A stretch of DNA of 64,000 nt from Heliopora coerulea (GCA_030142905.1 JASJOG010000246.1:186001-250000), one strand, 5' to 3'; counted from the stretch's first letter, positions 36,339-50,500 are shown. Numbers and translations are program-made. Notes: a model not told the origin generated them from the letters alone.

Positions 36339-36701
36339 CGTCTTACAAATGATCAGTTATTTGCATTTGGTCGAGTCGCAAGTAAGGAGGGCTATGAATT
36401 AAAACGTTTATCACGTCATGTTTTCGGACCAAAAAAATTCGCTCTGAATTTCATTGAAATGAAAGAACTTTTTGCTGATATTGCAAACGACGAATCAATT
36501 AAAGAAGGGATAAGATGACAATTTGTAGTAAATAATTTCAAAGATGAGAGAAACATTTCATTTGTGACGGACGAAGAGCTGGAGAAATGGAAGGCGTTGA
36601 GGATTACTGCAAATACTAAGATCATGTCTGCTTGGGGAGTTCGTTGTTGGACTGAATTGGCAGGCGTATGTAATGTGAAATCTAAATCCGTTAAAGAATA
36701 G
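36339..36701 (+). pseudogene. Exon-like ORF of unknown protein with one in-frame stop
   Basis: A TTTTTTTACAG acceptor (ending 36333) precedes 121 codons in a single frame (36339-36701), broken only by TGA at 36516-36518. The reading is protein-like: LSRHVFGPKKFALNF and FIEMKELFADIANDE before the stop; FVTDEELEKWKALR and NTKIMSAWGVRCW after it. The NTK..SAWGVRCW segment weakly recalls the N-terminal part of Crypton/DUF3504-type proteins, but this is a guess. No partner exons were found. It is most likely a decayed gene or transposon. Confidence 0.35.
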
Positions 36702-36952
36702 TTTACCGATCGATATGGGAAGAAGCGCTTTCAGTGAGATTAAGAAATCTTATTAAACTTATAATAGTAAGAGGAAATTCCCGTTGTTTTTGAGAAGCGT
36801 ACATTTTTCGTTTCGAAGGATTTTCACGTATTTTTCGAAGGAAAATGTCGAAGTTGTTAGAGTTGGTGTATGTAACGTTAAAATCTTAAATTGTGTGCAG
36901 AGGAATTATACATTTAGTCGAAGTGAGTTTAGTAAATTAAATAAGGTTTCGA

Positions 36953-37042
36953 ATTATAAATTCAAGGGATGTATATGATTTCCTAGGGATGTATACATAT
37001 ACATCCCTGGGAAGCTCAGCATACATCCCTTGAATTTATAAT
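36953..37042. repeat. Nested palindrome
   Basis: Outer 22-bp perfect arms (36953-36974 and 37021-37042; ATTATAAATTCAAGGGATGT and complement). They enclose an inner palindrome around GGGATGTATACATATACATCCC. Four copies of the GGGATGTATA block occur in 90 bp, in alternating orientation. Confidence 0.8.
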
Positions 37043-38513
37043 ACAACATTATACCTAATTCATCAGCTCCACTCTTCCCTGCTGAATATCAAATTCCCTC
37101 CCCGGGCTATCAGTCGCTTGATTGTTTAACGAGTATGTAAGCTAAATAAAGGATCATGAATAACAAAGAAAATGCCGTCAATCATGAAATAAACGATGTT
37201 AAACTGCACCATGATCCAAAAACAAAAAAATCCCCGTTGGATTTCAACAGGGAAACAGACGTGAATAACTGTTTGATTGCTGCGTTAACGTTCAGTTCTA
37301 TTCGCAAAAATATTTGATAATTTTCCAGGATTAAGTTGTGATTATATTGTGACAGTTTTGCACAATACGAAGCTATGTCCGCCGGGTGAAGTAGTGAATG
37401 AGATTGGTTCTTCGTTCCTCATTGAAAGGTCTGCCGTGTTTCACTAAGCAATTATGAATTCGGTATATCATCGTCTGGAAGCCAAAAAAAGAGAAAAAAA
37501 AAACATATACGTGAAACACTGTAGGACGAGTCTTCTTGACCAACTTTCAACCCTACACCAAGCACAGCATCGAACTACACAAGCAAAGGTCGCAGAATCA
37601 TTACAAGGTTGAGATACATTGCTTGAACAGGAATGGTATTTGTCACAAATACTTGTGCTGAAACCTCATATCAATAGTTCATAGAAAATGATTTCGAACA
37701 CCGCGACAACAACAATTATATAGAGCTTTGTGCCCTCCATCGGAAAATTTCACAGCCCCATTCCCAGTCCCATTCATTTCCTTTGACTGCATTTCCCCCT
37801 CATCCGATCCGACTCCACATCCTTTTTCTCTAAATCCTTATCGCATTCTTCCGTTCTTCGAGTTTGTTTAACCCAGTATCCTCATCTCCTTAATTCGCAC
37901 TCCTCTAAACTTCTTCCGACAGCGTTTTCCAATGAATTTCCACACAACACTGTTATTTAAATAATCCATTGACAATTGACATTTATAGAGTTTTATATAC
38001 ATCTATATACATAATTATTTACAGCGCTGTCCTATTGTTGCTGGTACTCTTATTTTGCCACAGCATGTTTGGAATGATATTAAGTAGGTGTAAAACGTTG
38101 AACTTTCCACAAAAATACATTGTCGCCTAATTAGCCGTTGTTTGTGGGATATTAATCTGTTTTAACAAGATTCTTAGCTCCTGCAAAATAAATGCTAGCA
38201 TGAAAACAACTTCAATGAGTTTGTACTGACTAATTTTGGACCAAAATTAGTCAATAAAGTTCTTTCTTAATCACTACAAAATAGGATTATCACGCATCTT
38301 TCCGTTTGCTAATCTTTCAACGGGAAGTGGAATAATGACCATTATGGGGGGCTGAGGGTCATTCGATAACACATACTTTGGACCTATAAACCAACAGAAA
38401 CGAAGTCTTATAAATTAAAAGTTGAACTGTGTGCTGGTATAGGAGGGTCAAATTGAAAGCGATCAGCCAAGTAGCTGACTAGCGTAAACTTAGTCAATTA
38501 TTATCATAAATGC
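37043..38513. other. No gene seen; expected place of CC2D1 3' end
   Basis: No coding block resembling the C-terminal helices of CC2D1 was found on the minus strand. 37741-37930 is a C/T-rich patch. Confidence 0.4.
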
Positions 38514-41500
38514 TTACACATTGGAATTCTTGTTTCTAGTTTCACCAATTCGACCATCGACCTAGGAAGCAAACAAAGAACAAAAGCATTAAAACACTAC
38601 TTCAGAGAAGTACAAACCGAAAAACTGAGAAAGACGTTGAGAAGTCAACGAAAAGAGAAGGAAGTTTATCCTTACCTTCCGAGTAGACGATGCACTAAGA
38701 GGCTGAAAAAAAAAACAAAACAAAAAATACAAAAAAAAAAAACATTTGAATGGAACTCTTCGTAATCATCCTATTCCTTTTGTCTGTCCAGTTGATCAGT
38801 CCGTTAGTCTTTCTGTTCATTGGTTCACAGGTTAGCCGTACAGACAGTCTGTCCTTTGGTCCCTTTATTCACTCCGTCCGTCTATACGTACGTACGTTGG
38901 TCAAGCCGGAACGTCCGTCACTGTTTGTCGATCAATCTGTCTGTCCTTCTACTGGTTGCCGTTGGTTTATTCTTAGGTCTTTTTGCAGTCCGTCAAGCCG
39001 TCCTTCGCCCGTTCTTATCGATTGGTCTATCGGGCGCATCCTACGATCTGACGGAGTGTTCGCCAATTTCTTGGCCGCTTTGTTTTCAATTACTGAACCT
39101 GCTTAGTTACACATCCTTGTGAGTTTGCTTTTGCATAGATTTAAGTCCATTTGCTTTACTTTCCTTCGTTAATTTTCGTTCAGTTATTTGTCATTTTCTT
39201 TTTCAATAGCTCGTGTTTTCAAACATACGCTATCGAAATCCTCACCCTATTAGATGGCACAACAAACGCGTCAATCACCAGCCATTTCTCAGTCATAATT
39301 TCGACGTCTTTATCCGTTAGTGGTTCGCGTACTCTGAGTTTGACTTCAATTTTACCACCGATGGCTTTACGTCCTCTCTCCGGATCCATCAGCTAAATAA
39401 ACATGAAACAAATACACATTAAACCCCGAAATTGATGCGCAGCTTTTATACTCTTCGTGCAGCTTGTTAGCAAGCCTCTAGGTGCAAAATGAGGCACACT
39501 ATTAAGGGCCGGACTTTGTGTTACTTTACAAAATAAATTCATTTGTACATGACCCAGTTTGTTCACCTCTCCGTGGCCAACATCAAATTATGGTACGCGG
39601 TTAGAGTGAGAGTTGGTGTTTCGGTTAGAGTTATGGCTAGAAAATGGCGGTTTGCTAGATGTCATATAGTGCCAATCGTCTTAATGAGGAATTTCTCTCT
39701 GTTACTCACATCAGTAACTTCCTATCTCCACTTTGTTTCATACAAGCAGGGCAAACAAAAACAATAGTCGGACTTTGATCTACTATCCGACCAGAGTAAG
39801 CGAAATACTCGGTTTGACCGACCAGAAAGATTTATCTTTGATAGTTAAATAGTGCACACCTAATACGTTCGTGCTTTCGTCACATAATTGGAAACATCTT
39901 GCAATTGTAACGGAATAGCAAAAACGACCTGGACATAACACAACGTTTGGTTTAGGGACAGCTTTCAATGGAGCGTACCTCGATAATTTGACAAAGGCAC
40001 TCTTGTCTGAAAGGTATGGAGGTGACAATCCATAAGCGGTTTGACCTCAAGTTCTTGGGGTTCACGGTTAACGAGTGACACGCAAAAATGACACCAGTAC
40101 ATGTACTTTGACTGCCAACAAAAGCCACCTGACCGACCAGCTACTACTCTCGTAATTTTGTGCCCAGTTACGTACACTGTAAGCAGATGGTAGAAGACGT
40201 TGGATTGGCTCAAAATAAACGACAATGATGAGGGAATGCCACTCAAATTTTTAATCCTTAACGAGTTCCTTCATGCACCTGGGAGATTCACTTACATCAA
40301 CGCACTCATGGATCTCTGACTTGTTATCAAACGGCGCTAGCTTGACTGCAGCCTGACCAAGAGCTTTGTCACCTTTAAGAAATCCCCTGTAACATAGAAC
40401 AGAGAAGACATTTGTTACGAAAAAAGATTGGTAGGCGTGGAGCAAGTCGAAATAACCTAACATTGTGTATTTTTTCGTACATCTACTACCCGAAACACTT
40501 CGTAACTTACCTTGCGTATTTGATCTCGAATTTTACACTCTGCCTTTTGAATATTCTGGCAAGAGCTCGATTTTTTCGGTCAATCGACAACTTAAAGGAC
40601 TGCTTGAATTCTACAAAAAGTTCAACAATTCATGTGACAACAACGCTACCAGTCAGAACGGCTAATCGTAGCGACAGAGGTCGATGCTTTCTCACCTGGG
40701 TTTATCGAATGTTTGACAGTTTCCGTGTAACCATTTTGAGGTTGATCCTGTGAGGTAGAAAACAAACGAAAACCTACAGCATGAACCGCTTAAGTTTTTC
40801 TACTTCTGAAACATCGTGAGAGTAAGTATAATCTCTCATTAAAAATAAACCAAACAACTTCACCATATGTGATCGAAATGTCTCAGTTATTAGGTAAAAA
40901 GATCCCTTGGTTATTGAGAGATCTATTTGACAAGTGTCGCTAAGAAATTCAAATCAATAGTCATAAATGTTTTCGTGGCCCACTTAAGGTATTCTTTACA
41001 TCTGCACGTACTTTTGTAATTACACAGAAACCAGTGAACAAACGGTTTTGTCATGCAAAACTATCGCAGTGGGCATTAAAATAGTTAAAGTGCTTTCATG
41101 CAGGCCTTTACCCAAAAGCCAGTCATGGTTAAATCCTGAACTAGTGGATAAATTGTGATCAAAGAACTGAGCATATTACCATAAAAGTTATGTCAGTGGA
41201 TACGTCATGGATGATCCAAGGATATCCTGAGCAGGGCATATCATGCAAGAACACTCTATAATTTAATAAAATTTCAAACATCCACCGTTTCATTTATTCG
41301 ACGATCAGTTAATAAAACTTTCAGGATTTTTGAAAACCACATTTTAACAAACCAGGATTAGCAGTACTTTTATGACTAAAGTTGGACAATGATAATCAAA
41401 CATTGATAGCATAAAATATCTACAAGGAAAGTGACTCTTCGCAGGTATTCAGTTTACCTCACTTACGTTTGGGAAAGGGAATTCGTAAGTAACATACACC

Positions 41501-44500
41501 TTCATGTCATCTTTGGAATAACCTGATAAAGATACGCACATATTAAACGAGATCAGGACGTCATGTAAAGTGCACGCGAACTCAGGAAAGTGTAGCCACA
41601 TTGGAGAAACATAAAACAGACAAAGGACACGAACAGGCGCGTTTAAGGCAACATTGAAAGTCCCGAAGTGACAACGATTCATTTACTTTGAGTTCTGTTT
41701 TCGTCCATTCGCTATTTTCTCCTGATCAACGACAAAACAGCCGTTACTTACCAGAAGGTAAGGGGATATTAATACACTTGACAATAGTTAACTCGCAGTC
41801 TTGGTCGCCTAAGTCGGTGTTAGACCTGAAAATAAGAGAACGATGTCAGCTATAGCTCAGTCCCAGTATATTGGCATTGCTGATGGAATAACTGTCCATG
41901 CTGATGTTTACTTCATTTTTATCTATTCATTTATTTACCTATTTATTTATCCACTTATTTATTTATTTATTTAGTTATTTATTTATTTATTTATTTATTT
42001 ATCTATTAAAAAATTATTGTATTCAATTGAATGATTCAATAAACATTACCGTATAATAGAAAATGTTCTGTTTTCATAATGGTATCGCGGTGGAGGATTA
42101 CCATGCTTGAACGCACTTTGGATCGACTCGTAATCCCGCTTGCAGTTCAGCGCTAACTTCTCGAACCTGTGGAAGTCAAACATATTTACTCGATAATGAG
42201 AATATGAATGTTCTTAGGTTGTACCCAAATTTATGTACTAAGCCACCCGTTGTCAGCCATTCGCTACCTTTTAGAGTTCTCAATGTCTCCCATTTTGGAG
42301 TAATGTTGCGTATTTTTCTTGCACATCTAAAACAATATATAACGACAACTACCATTTAAAACGTTCTGTAACAAACATTAAAAAACTCATTAAGAATTCA
42401 TGAGGAAAATACAAAAGAAAATCATAAGCGTGTCGTGTCTTCATATGTGATAAAGACACGTGTGACTTTATCTTCAATTTCTCTTCAAATTTTCCTCAAT
42501 AGTTTTAGCCTTAGAAAACAGAAGTTGCCAAACTAACGTAAGGAATTAGTGTATAAAACGTTTCGGTTTTTAAGCCGTTCAAAAAACTCGCAGTACGGGC
42601 TTTATCGGACCCAAAACAATCGGCTTCCGCCTCGTGTTTTATATCCGATAAAGCACTCCTGCTCGTTTTTAAACATTACTTAGGGAGGTTGTTCAAGACA
42701 AAAAGTCAAAAAACTAAGTCAAGTCAACTGTGATTCGTGAGAGCATCGTGACAGCTTCAACTTTGTAAGTACCGTGTAATACTATAATCTTTAAAACAAA
42801 CAAACTCTTGACAATCTATTCTGATAGTATACCAATCCTATTTCCGAAAAAATCATTCTATTGTGACACAAATATCGCTCCAACAAACTTTGCATTACTA
42901 TTCAATGAAAACCTGAGAAATTCCTTCATCCCATACGCCAAACAATCCCCACGCTTACCTCGTATTGATTTTTAAGGGATTTTTCGAGACTGGCAAACAC
43001 TTCTTCTCGATTGCTGGTTTCAGGAGAGCAATCCTCTTCGAGCACTACGACAAAATCACTACGTGACGTAACGGATCTCTCGAGCGTCTGCCCAAGGCCT
43101 GGTGATTCCGGGACTTTGGTTAAGTCCACGCGAAGTCCATTCCGAGCTGCTTCAATCATGGAATCAAAACCCTAGACAAAGATGGAAAAAAACTCTTTCG
43201 AACACAATACGTAAGACCTGACAAAGTGCAAGAAAAATCTTATTTTAGCAGACCTCCCACTAACACTTTCTCTCCGATTCCAACCGGCTTACCTTGGCTC
43301 CTTTGAGGTACTTCCTAGCTGAGTCCAGATCTCCTTTTTTCTTTGCGTTCAAAGCTGCTACCTTGAATTCCTTCTGCCTGCCAATGAGGAACTCGAGTTC
43401 TTTTGCGTTTCGACCTTTTGGGGCTGCTTTCTCAGCGGCAGGTGGGGGAAGAACACGATTTGAAGCAACTCTGGCAGGAGGAGGTTGACTTGCAGGTGAA
43501 GGGGCCGCTTGTCGTGGAGTCTAATGCAAGTAAACACGGACAACTCAGCGGTACTAGACAATACTTGTTTTAGAATAACTGAGAAAATAATTGTTTCGTG
43601 CTTTATCCCTGATTTTGGATTTCTAAATTTATTAAGTATGGTATCACCACAACCAGAGGCATCGTGGTCAGGCAAAAGCAGGGGCATGGCCTTCCTTTAG
43701 ACCTAAATGTGTCCGAAAAATCGGAATTCTCTTTGCCAATTTTGCCAAAATAGGTACTTTTTGTCGGAATTTTCCCAAAATAGGTACTTTTCGTCAAAAT
43801 TCTCGAAAGTTTAAACCCTCACCTCAAACTATACGAAATGTCTTGTTACTGTATGGGGAAAGTAGAAATTTCGAAATCTGACCAAAAAAAAATTACGAAG
43901 GAATACATTCCAAAGTAAAATTTCCGGTTGAGGAAACTTTGGTGGCTGTTCTCGGGATGGACATGATGCGACACGGGGACCCCCAATGGTTCAGTTTTTT
44001 ATTTGTGCTTTCTCAAAGCAGAACGATTATCAAAAACTAATGATACATGCTGAGCTTTTCACGGGGGGGGGGGAAATCACATAAAAATATTACCGAACTT
44101 AAACATATTAAGGCGCGTTCAAACATTTGATTTTTGTCTAGCGATTGTCATCCTGGTGTATGCAATAACCCCGGTAGAGTCCACACAGCAAGATATCTGC
44201 TTATGATTCGCTCCAATTCATCTTCAAGAATATCGTGACTGCAATGCATACGTCAGAATAACAATCGCGAAGCACGAAATCGACAGTAAATGTACCTTCA
44301 CATGAAAACCACGCCCCCCCCGAGCACGATTGAGTTTTTCACTCGTTGGTATCATTGCAGTGAAAAATTTTCTGAACTTTTTGGTCTCAAGACTCAAAAC
44401 GGTTGCACGGCATGGTTTGGGTGATGCGTGGTAAGCTTTTTGACTGTGGTTAAAAATAGCTCTAACCTACCGTCTCTTGCTTTGGAGGAGGGGGGTCCGT

Positions 44501-47500
44501 CGGAATAGGAGCGTAACCTGGAGGAGTAGGTAGATCTTCAAAATTTAACGGTTTCTTTGCTTTATAATCACGGATGGCACCTTGATATTGCTAAATCAGA
44601 AGCATAATGGTCATGTACGCTACAATTAATTCTGTTTATTTTATTTAGATTTGCTTCTCTTTACCTCGCCTTACTCAGTTAAACTCCAATTGACTTCAGC
44701 TCACCCTACCTCACCTGTCTTAACCTCACCTCTCCTCACCACATCTCATCACACCTCAGTGACCTCACCTCACTTCTCTACACCGCACAAGACACAAGAC
44801 ACCTCTCATCTCTTCTCACAATACATCTCACCACATCTTCACTTTGCTTCGTTGACTTGGCCTCGCCTCAACCCAACGCTCCGTCATCTCAGCACACTTC
44901 ACTCCAATGCACGTCACTTCATCTCACTTCACTTCACATTCTTCCACTTCACTTCACTCCACTTCAGTGCACTCCACTCTATTTCACTTCACTTGACTTT
45001 ACGTTGTCTTTAATTCACTATTCTTTACTTCATTTCACTTCGATTCAATTCGCTTTACTTTACTCCACTTCCCTTTTCTTTACTTTACTTCATTTCACTT
45101 CACTTCAATTCACTCCACTCTACATTACTTCACTTCACCTCACATGGCTATATCTACTCTTAACATTACTCTTCATTACTCTTCTCATCTCTTCTCTATT
45201 CTTCCATACCCTTCCATCTCATTCTTTCCGTCCCTCTTTCCTTCCCTCCTTTCGCTTCACTTCCCTTCCTTCCACTCCATCACACCTCACGTCCGCGATT
45301 TTAATTCATTTCTTTGCCTTCATTTCTTTTCGTTTCAATTCAAACCAGCCAGCTCACTAGGTGACTTACTTTTGCTAATCTTATATCCCACACTCACCTT
45401 AACTATCCTCCCCATTCTCCTCCCTTTACTGGGGTTCCCTTCTTTCGTAGCGTCCTCCACAGCTGATTGATATTTCTCCAATCTCTGTTCGAGCGCTTCA
45501 AGCACGGTCTTTGGAGCTGGAGGAGGACCTGTCGCCTGGGAGTCACCGCTGGAAGATTGACTCGTGGACGGCGATGGAGATGGGGTACTGGGCTCTGATG
45601 ACGCATGTTGCTGCGTGGTTGACGTAGCCAACTTTGGTTTTGCAACCAGGCCTCCTACAAGACACGGGGTAATAGATTTGGTATAATGTTCACGATAAGC
45701 TGATGATGATGTCAACAACACGATAAGTTCTGGTTTTAAGTTTGTCAGGACTCGAACAAGTCTCGATTGTTTAAATACTATATTTGGATCTTAGAAGGTT
45801 GAAGATGATAAAATTTTATGTTGAATCATAAATTATTGTAGAATATAGTGACGAGTTTTATTTTACACGATACCATTTGGTCCAACGCAGAACTGTTATC
45901 TAACGTCAAAATGAGCTCGTAGAATACGTTAGTCCCACCTACCTGTAAAACCAGGGGGAGGAGGAGAACATTGGGATAAGTCAACCTTCCTCCCTTGCTC
46001 AACAGCTTGAATAACAAGATCAAACTCCTGCAAAGGAAAGAAAATGGAGTTTCCAAAAGAAGCGTGACATTTGTTTGGTTTAGGACTGGAACTAGACGGC
46101 GCAGAAGCTGCTGGGGTTGGCAAAGAGGTTACGGAATTACAGTTACACGTGTTATAGAGGGCAACGGCACTTAGTACTAGAGGAGTACATGTTCAGAGAC
46201 ATTTTCTTTGCCATTTTTCTTGTGAAAAAAGGGGGTCCAAGCCGCCGGTATACATATGTATACCCGCACTCAACTGCCAACAATAATGGCTCTGACGAGC
46301 AGTAGACCATGTTAGGGCACACTTGAGAGCTCTTCACTATGCCAAAGGACCCTTAGGATAGGTAAAATTACCTTTCGTCGACATATGATGCGACGTCCTT
46401 CTTAAATAGTAAGTGCTGAGGAAATTTCTGCTAGTGTTGGTATCAATTTCGGATAAATACATGTGGTGAATGATAGATGAACGTTCCTCAAGTTCTGAGC
46501 CCCAGACGGGGATCAAACATGCAACCTTCTTGGATATCTCCAAGCTCCCAGATTTTCAAAATATAAATCTCAGTATATGTAGTAATGTAAATTATTAAGT
46601 GTTAATGAAATAATAGAGAAATTTGGTATCGAATAACTTCACATCTCTCAATTATCAAGAAAATTTAAATTCATGTGTAATTGCAAAAAAATGAAATAGA
46701 ACAATTTCACATTTTTCAATTATTAATACAAATAAATTGCATTTAGTTGTGACGCGCCAGTTGAAAAGCCTTGCACTCTAGGAATAAAAAAACGTATAGC
46801 CCAAAAGAAAAAGTGTATTATTGCCAAAAAGCCACGTTACCTTTGATTTCAAAAGATATTTCTTGGCCTGCTCTTTGTCACCTTCTCTGTTGCTATTCCT
46901 TGCTGCTAGTTTGTACTGGTCCCGCCTCATTGTTAAAACCTTCACAGTTGAAGTTTGACTAGTAGGAGTGTCTGTATCCACAGGTTTTTCAGGTGCAGGA
47001 GGTTTGGTGGGGACTGCTGGTGGTTTTGGACGCGGTTTTGGACTCGGTTTTGGTAGCACATCTGGAGTACTTTGGCTTGAGTCAGCAGTGGGGCCAAAGT
47101 CAATGAGAGGTTTCTCGGTAACATCGGATGAAGTCTCCACTGAAGGCCCAGCAGGAGTTGAGGATGGAGCAGGCGTGGGTTTATCAGCACCTGTAGGGAT
47201 AATAGAGTTGTCTTTGACAGTGTAATGTGTACATCTAATGACTGACATTGACTGAAGCATACACCTTAAACTACCAGTGGTAAAATTAATGGTAATACTA
47301 GTTACGTTTGTCAATCAAAGCTGGGTCAGTCTACATTGTAACATGTGAATAAGCTAAAACACTACAGGAAAAGAAGAAGAACCTTGAGCAACTGGTGGTG
47401 GCAGCTCATCCATATTAACTGATTTTCCTGTTTGGGCTGCTTTCAGCATTCGCTCAATTTCCTATTAGAAGAAAACTACTGTATTAATGTTTAGAAAACA

Positions 47501-50500
47501 CAAAAATGCAGAGCAAGTGTGCAGTAACCATTAACTCCTTCCCAGTGGCATCAATCTTCTGTCATTTTACTCTGGCTAACGCTAGATTATTTTACTCTTC
47601 AAGAGGTGAGTCTGCCCTGGAAAAGAGTTAATTGTTTTGAAATTACCTTTAATCCGCGTCTGTATCTCCTTGCCTTTGAGCCATCGCCAGCTTTTTCTGC
47701 AGCAGCAATGGCTGTTTCATACATGGACTTTCTTTCAGCAATGATATCAACATTAGTGTTCTGCAAAAGGAATCAAAAGACAATTACATGTAAAAGTTTA
47801 ACGTTTTGATAATTCATTGCCATGTTTATATTTTATGGTGCGATAACTTTGGGTGAAGCAACTACCTGAAATATACGGAAAGAAACTTCGACGTTTGGAG
47901 CGAAGGCCCTTCGTCGGGAAATTAGTAGGGTGTGTTGGGAAAACAACATGAGCTTTTATATTGAATACAAAAGCAATCACGTGATAAAAATAGACCAATA
48001 AGATGGATTTGGTAAAAACAAAGTGTAAACAAAAAATGTAAATCACATAACAGAATATATTAAGGAGGAAGCTAGGTTATAATTGCATAATATGCGGTTT
48101 TAAACAAGAACAAAATTTAAAACCGCATATTATGCAATTATAACCTAGCTTCCTCCTTAATATATTCTGTTATGTGATTTACATTTTTTGTTTACACTTT
48201 GTTTTTACCAAATCCATCTTATTGGTCTATTTTTTATCACGTGATCGCTTTTGTATTCAACAATATAAAAGCTCATGTTGTTTTCCCAACACACCCAACT
48301 AACTTCCCGACGAAGGGCCTTCGCTCAAAACGTCGAAGTTTCTTTTCGTATATTTCAGGTAGTTGTTTCACCCAAAGTTATCACATCATGTTATCCTCGA
48401 CTACCGACACTGGCACCCATTGCTCAAAATGTTTATATTTTACACTGTTTGTACTGTACTTCACACTTGTACCATAGCTGGATGAGTTCTTGTTTAGACA
48501 ACTGCGTCTCGTTTGTCGCAAGGATTTTTCTAATCTCTTTCTCATTTTTTGTGTTGGTCCAAACAGTATGAAGAACAATTTCTTCATGTGGCAGCTGTTG
48601 TAGCTCAGTATGTCAAACAAATCTCATAAACACTAAAGTGATTCTATCAGGTCCACTAGTTAGTATAAAATTCAGTAAGAAGTTACTCCTTGTAGATGTA
48701 ATTGAACTACTTTAAATGCAGGAAACAAAAGTACCTTATTTGAAGAAACATCTGCAGAGGTGGTTGATGGTGTCATAGAAGGTGCATCATCTAAGGAAAC
48801 ATTGCTTTCCATTTGACTCAGACCTTCTAGCTCTGCCTGCAAATTAAATATTACATGTTCAACTTGTACTGTAGTCTTATTACATTATTTCAAAGGTTCG
48901 GTATACTGTATGTTCCAAACAACTAAAATGTAGAATAATGTTGGGAGGGGTGGAGAGGAATGCAACTAGGAGCACAGAGAGTTATTAACTGGATTAGAGA
49001 GGGATGTGAGCTGGTCAACACAGGAATTGAAGGTGGGGCCTGGAGGTGGAATAAAAAGGAAAAGAGGAGGAAGAGGAAAAGAGACTGTTAAAAGATGGAA
49101 GGGAAAGGATTGGGTGGATATTGGAGGGATGGAGGAAAGCAGGTGGGCATGCAAGATGCTGGAGGGATAATGGTTCATGCAAGGAACAGGGAGGATATTA
49201 CTGGAAACAGGAATCAAGAGTACAATAGCCATCCTTCCTAGGACATTTTCAAGGACATTTTCTTCCAGTAAAAGCGACTTGAATGGCCATAAACTCAAAA
49301 AAAGTACAAGAGGTGACCTTTCAACCTTCTATCCAGGGTCTTTAAATGGGATGAGGTTGGGGATCATCTTCAAGATGTTGGCAGGAAACTGCTGCCAGTC
49401 AGAAGTTTACTGCAATTAATTTATGGCAGTGAGGGCAGTACAATCTTTCTCAAGGGTGGGCATATTCGGCTGCTTGGCTGAAATTTTCCCAGGGAAATTG
49501 GCAGAGAGTAATAGAAGGAGAAAAAAGGGGAAAGGATGAGGAATGGAGAAATTAGGGGATAGGAAGGAAATATTAAGGCATGAAGAGGGTGAAGAAAAAA
49601 GGGAGAGAAGGAGCCATAAAGGTAGGATAACATCGGTAGGAAAGAGAAAAGAGAGGTATGAAAGGAAGAGAGAGATATGGAAGGAAAAGAGAGGTAAGGA
49701 AGGAAAAGAGAGGTATGCAGTCAGAGAAAAACAGAAAAAAGTTACATTTACAAGGGAAAGGAAGATATAACTTCCTATAACAATCATGCTTACCAATAAG
49801 TCTGCATCATCACCTTCATCATCATCATCATCATTGACATCATCCACATCTTTCATACATTCTGCAGCTAACTTATCAATGTCTGATAAAGCCATCAGCT
49901 CTTCAGTCACCATAAAGCAAATATAAGAGGAATTGTTGTTAATAAAAATATCCTTGAAAATGTTAACAATTTTACTGCTGCATCTTTATCTGGTTCACAA
50001 AAAATATAAAATTAATAATGTATAAAATACTTGTCATTTTTATTTATTTTTTTGTTCATAAATATGAATTAATTTCTAGTGGAAGTTGGAGGTTGATGAT
50101 CCACGTTGTTGTGCAGTTTTCATCAGGAAAACTGTTGTTGGGTCAGGTGGTTGATGTTTCAATAGCTACAGGGGTGGTCATTATCAGAGTCAAATGCAAT
50201 ATTGCTTACTTTGCTTTGGTTTGGTAGCTTTTTTTCTTGGTTGATTGCCCTGGAGGGCAGCAAGCTCGGCTTCTAGGTCTCCGTCATCGTCATCATCACC
50301 ACCAATGTCACCCATTCCTGTTGTTGGATCAAAATCCAGACCTAGACCAAACTACATAATAAAATGGATGATGTTATCAATTTGAGTAGATGTTGAAGGA
50401 AAATATATTTGATACTATTCAACAAAAAGAATATTTATAACTCACTTGATACCAGTATCTCTGACTATACATGAACCCAATGAGAGGCTAGGCCAAGTTT

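Noticed and set aside
44651..45470. Thr/Ser/Leu/His-rich ORFs, with copies at 59262-60040
   Set aside because: They lie in a pyrimidine-rich intron of CC2D1 and its duplicate; compositional artefacts antisense to the gene.
45335..45721. 128-aa minus ORF and its shifted 80-aa partner
   Set aside because: They contain CC2D1 exon 9 read past its splice sites; the exon is annotated instead.
46337..46543. Minus-strand ORF repeated at 61406-61648
   Set aside because: Present in both copies of a CC2D1 intron, but no splice sites or domain support it; conservation is explained by the duplication.
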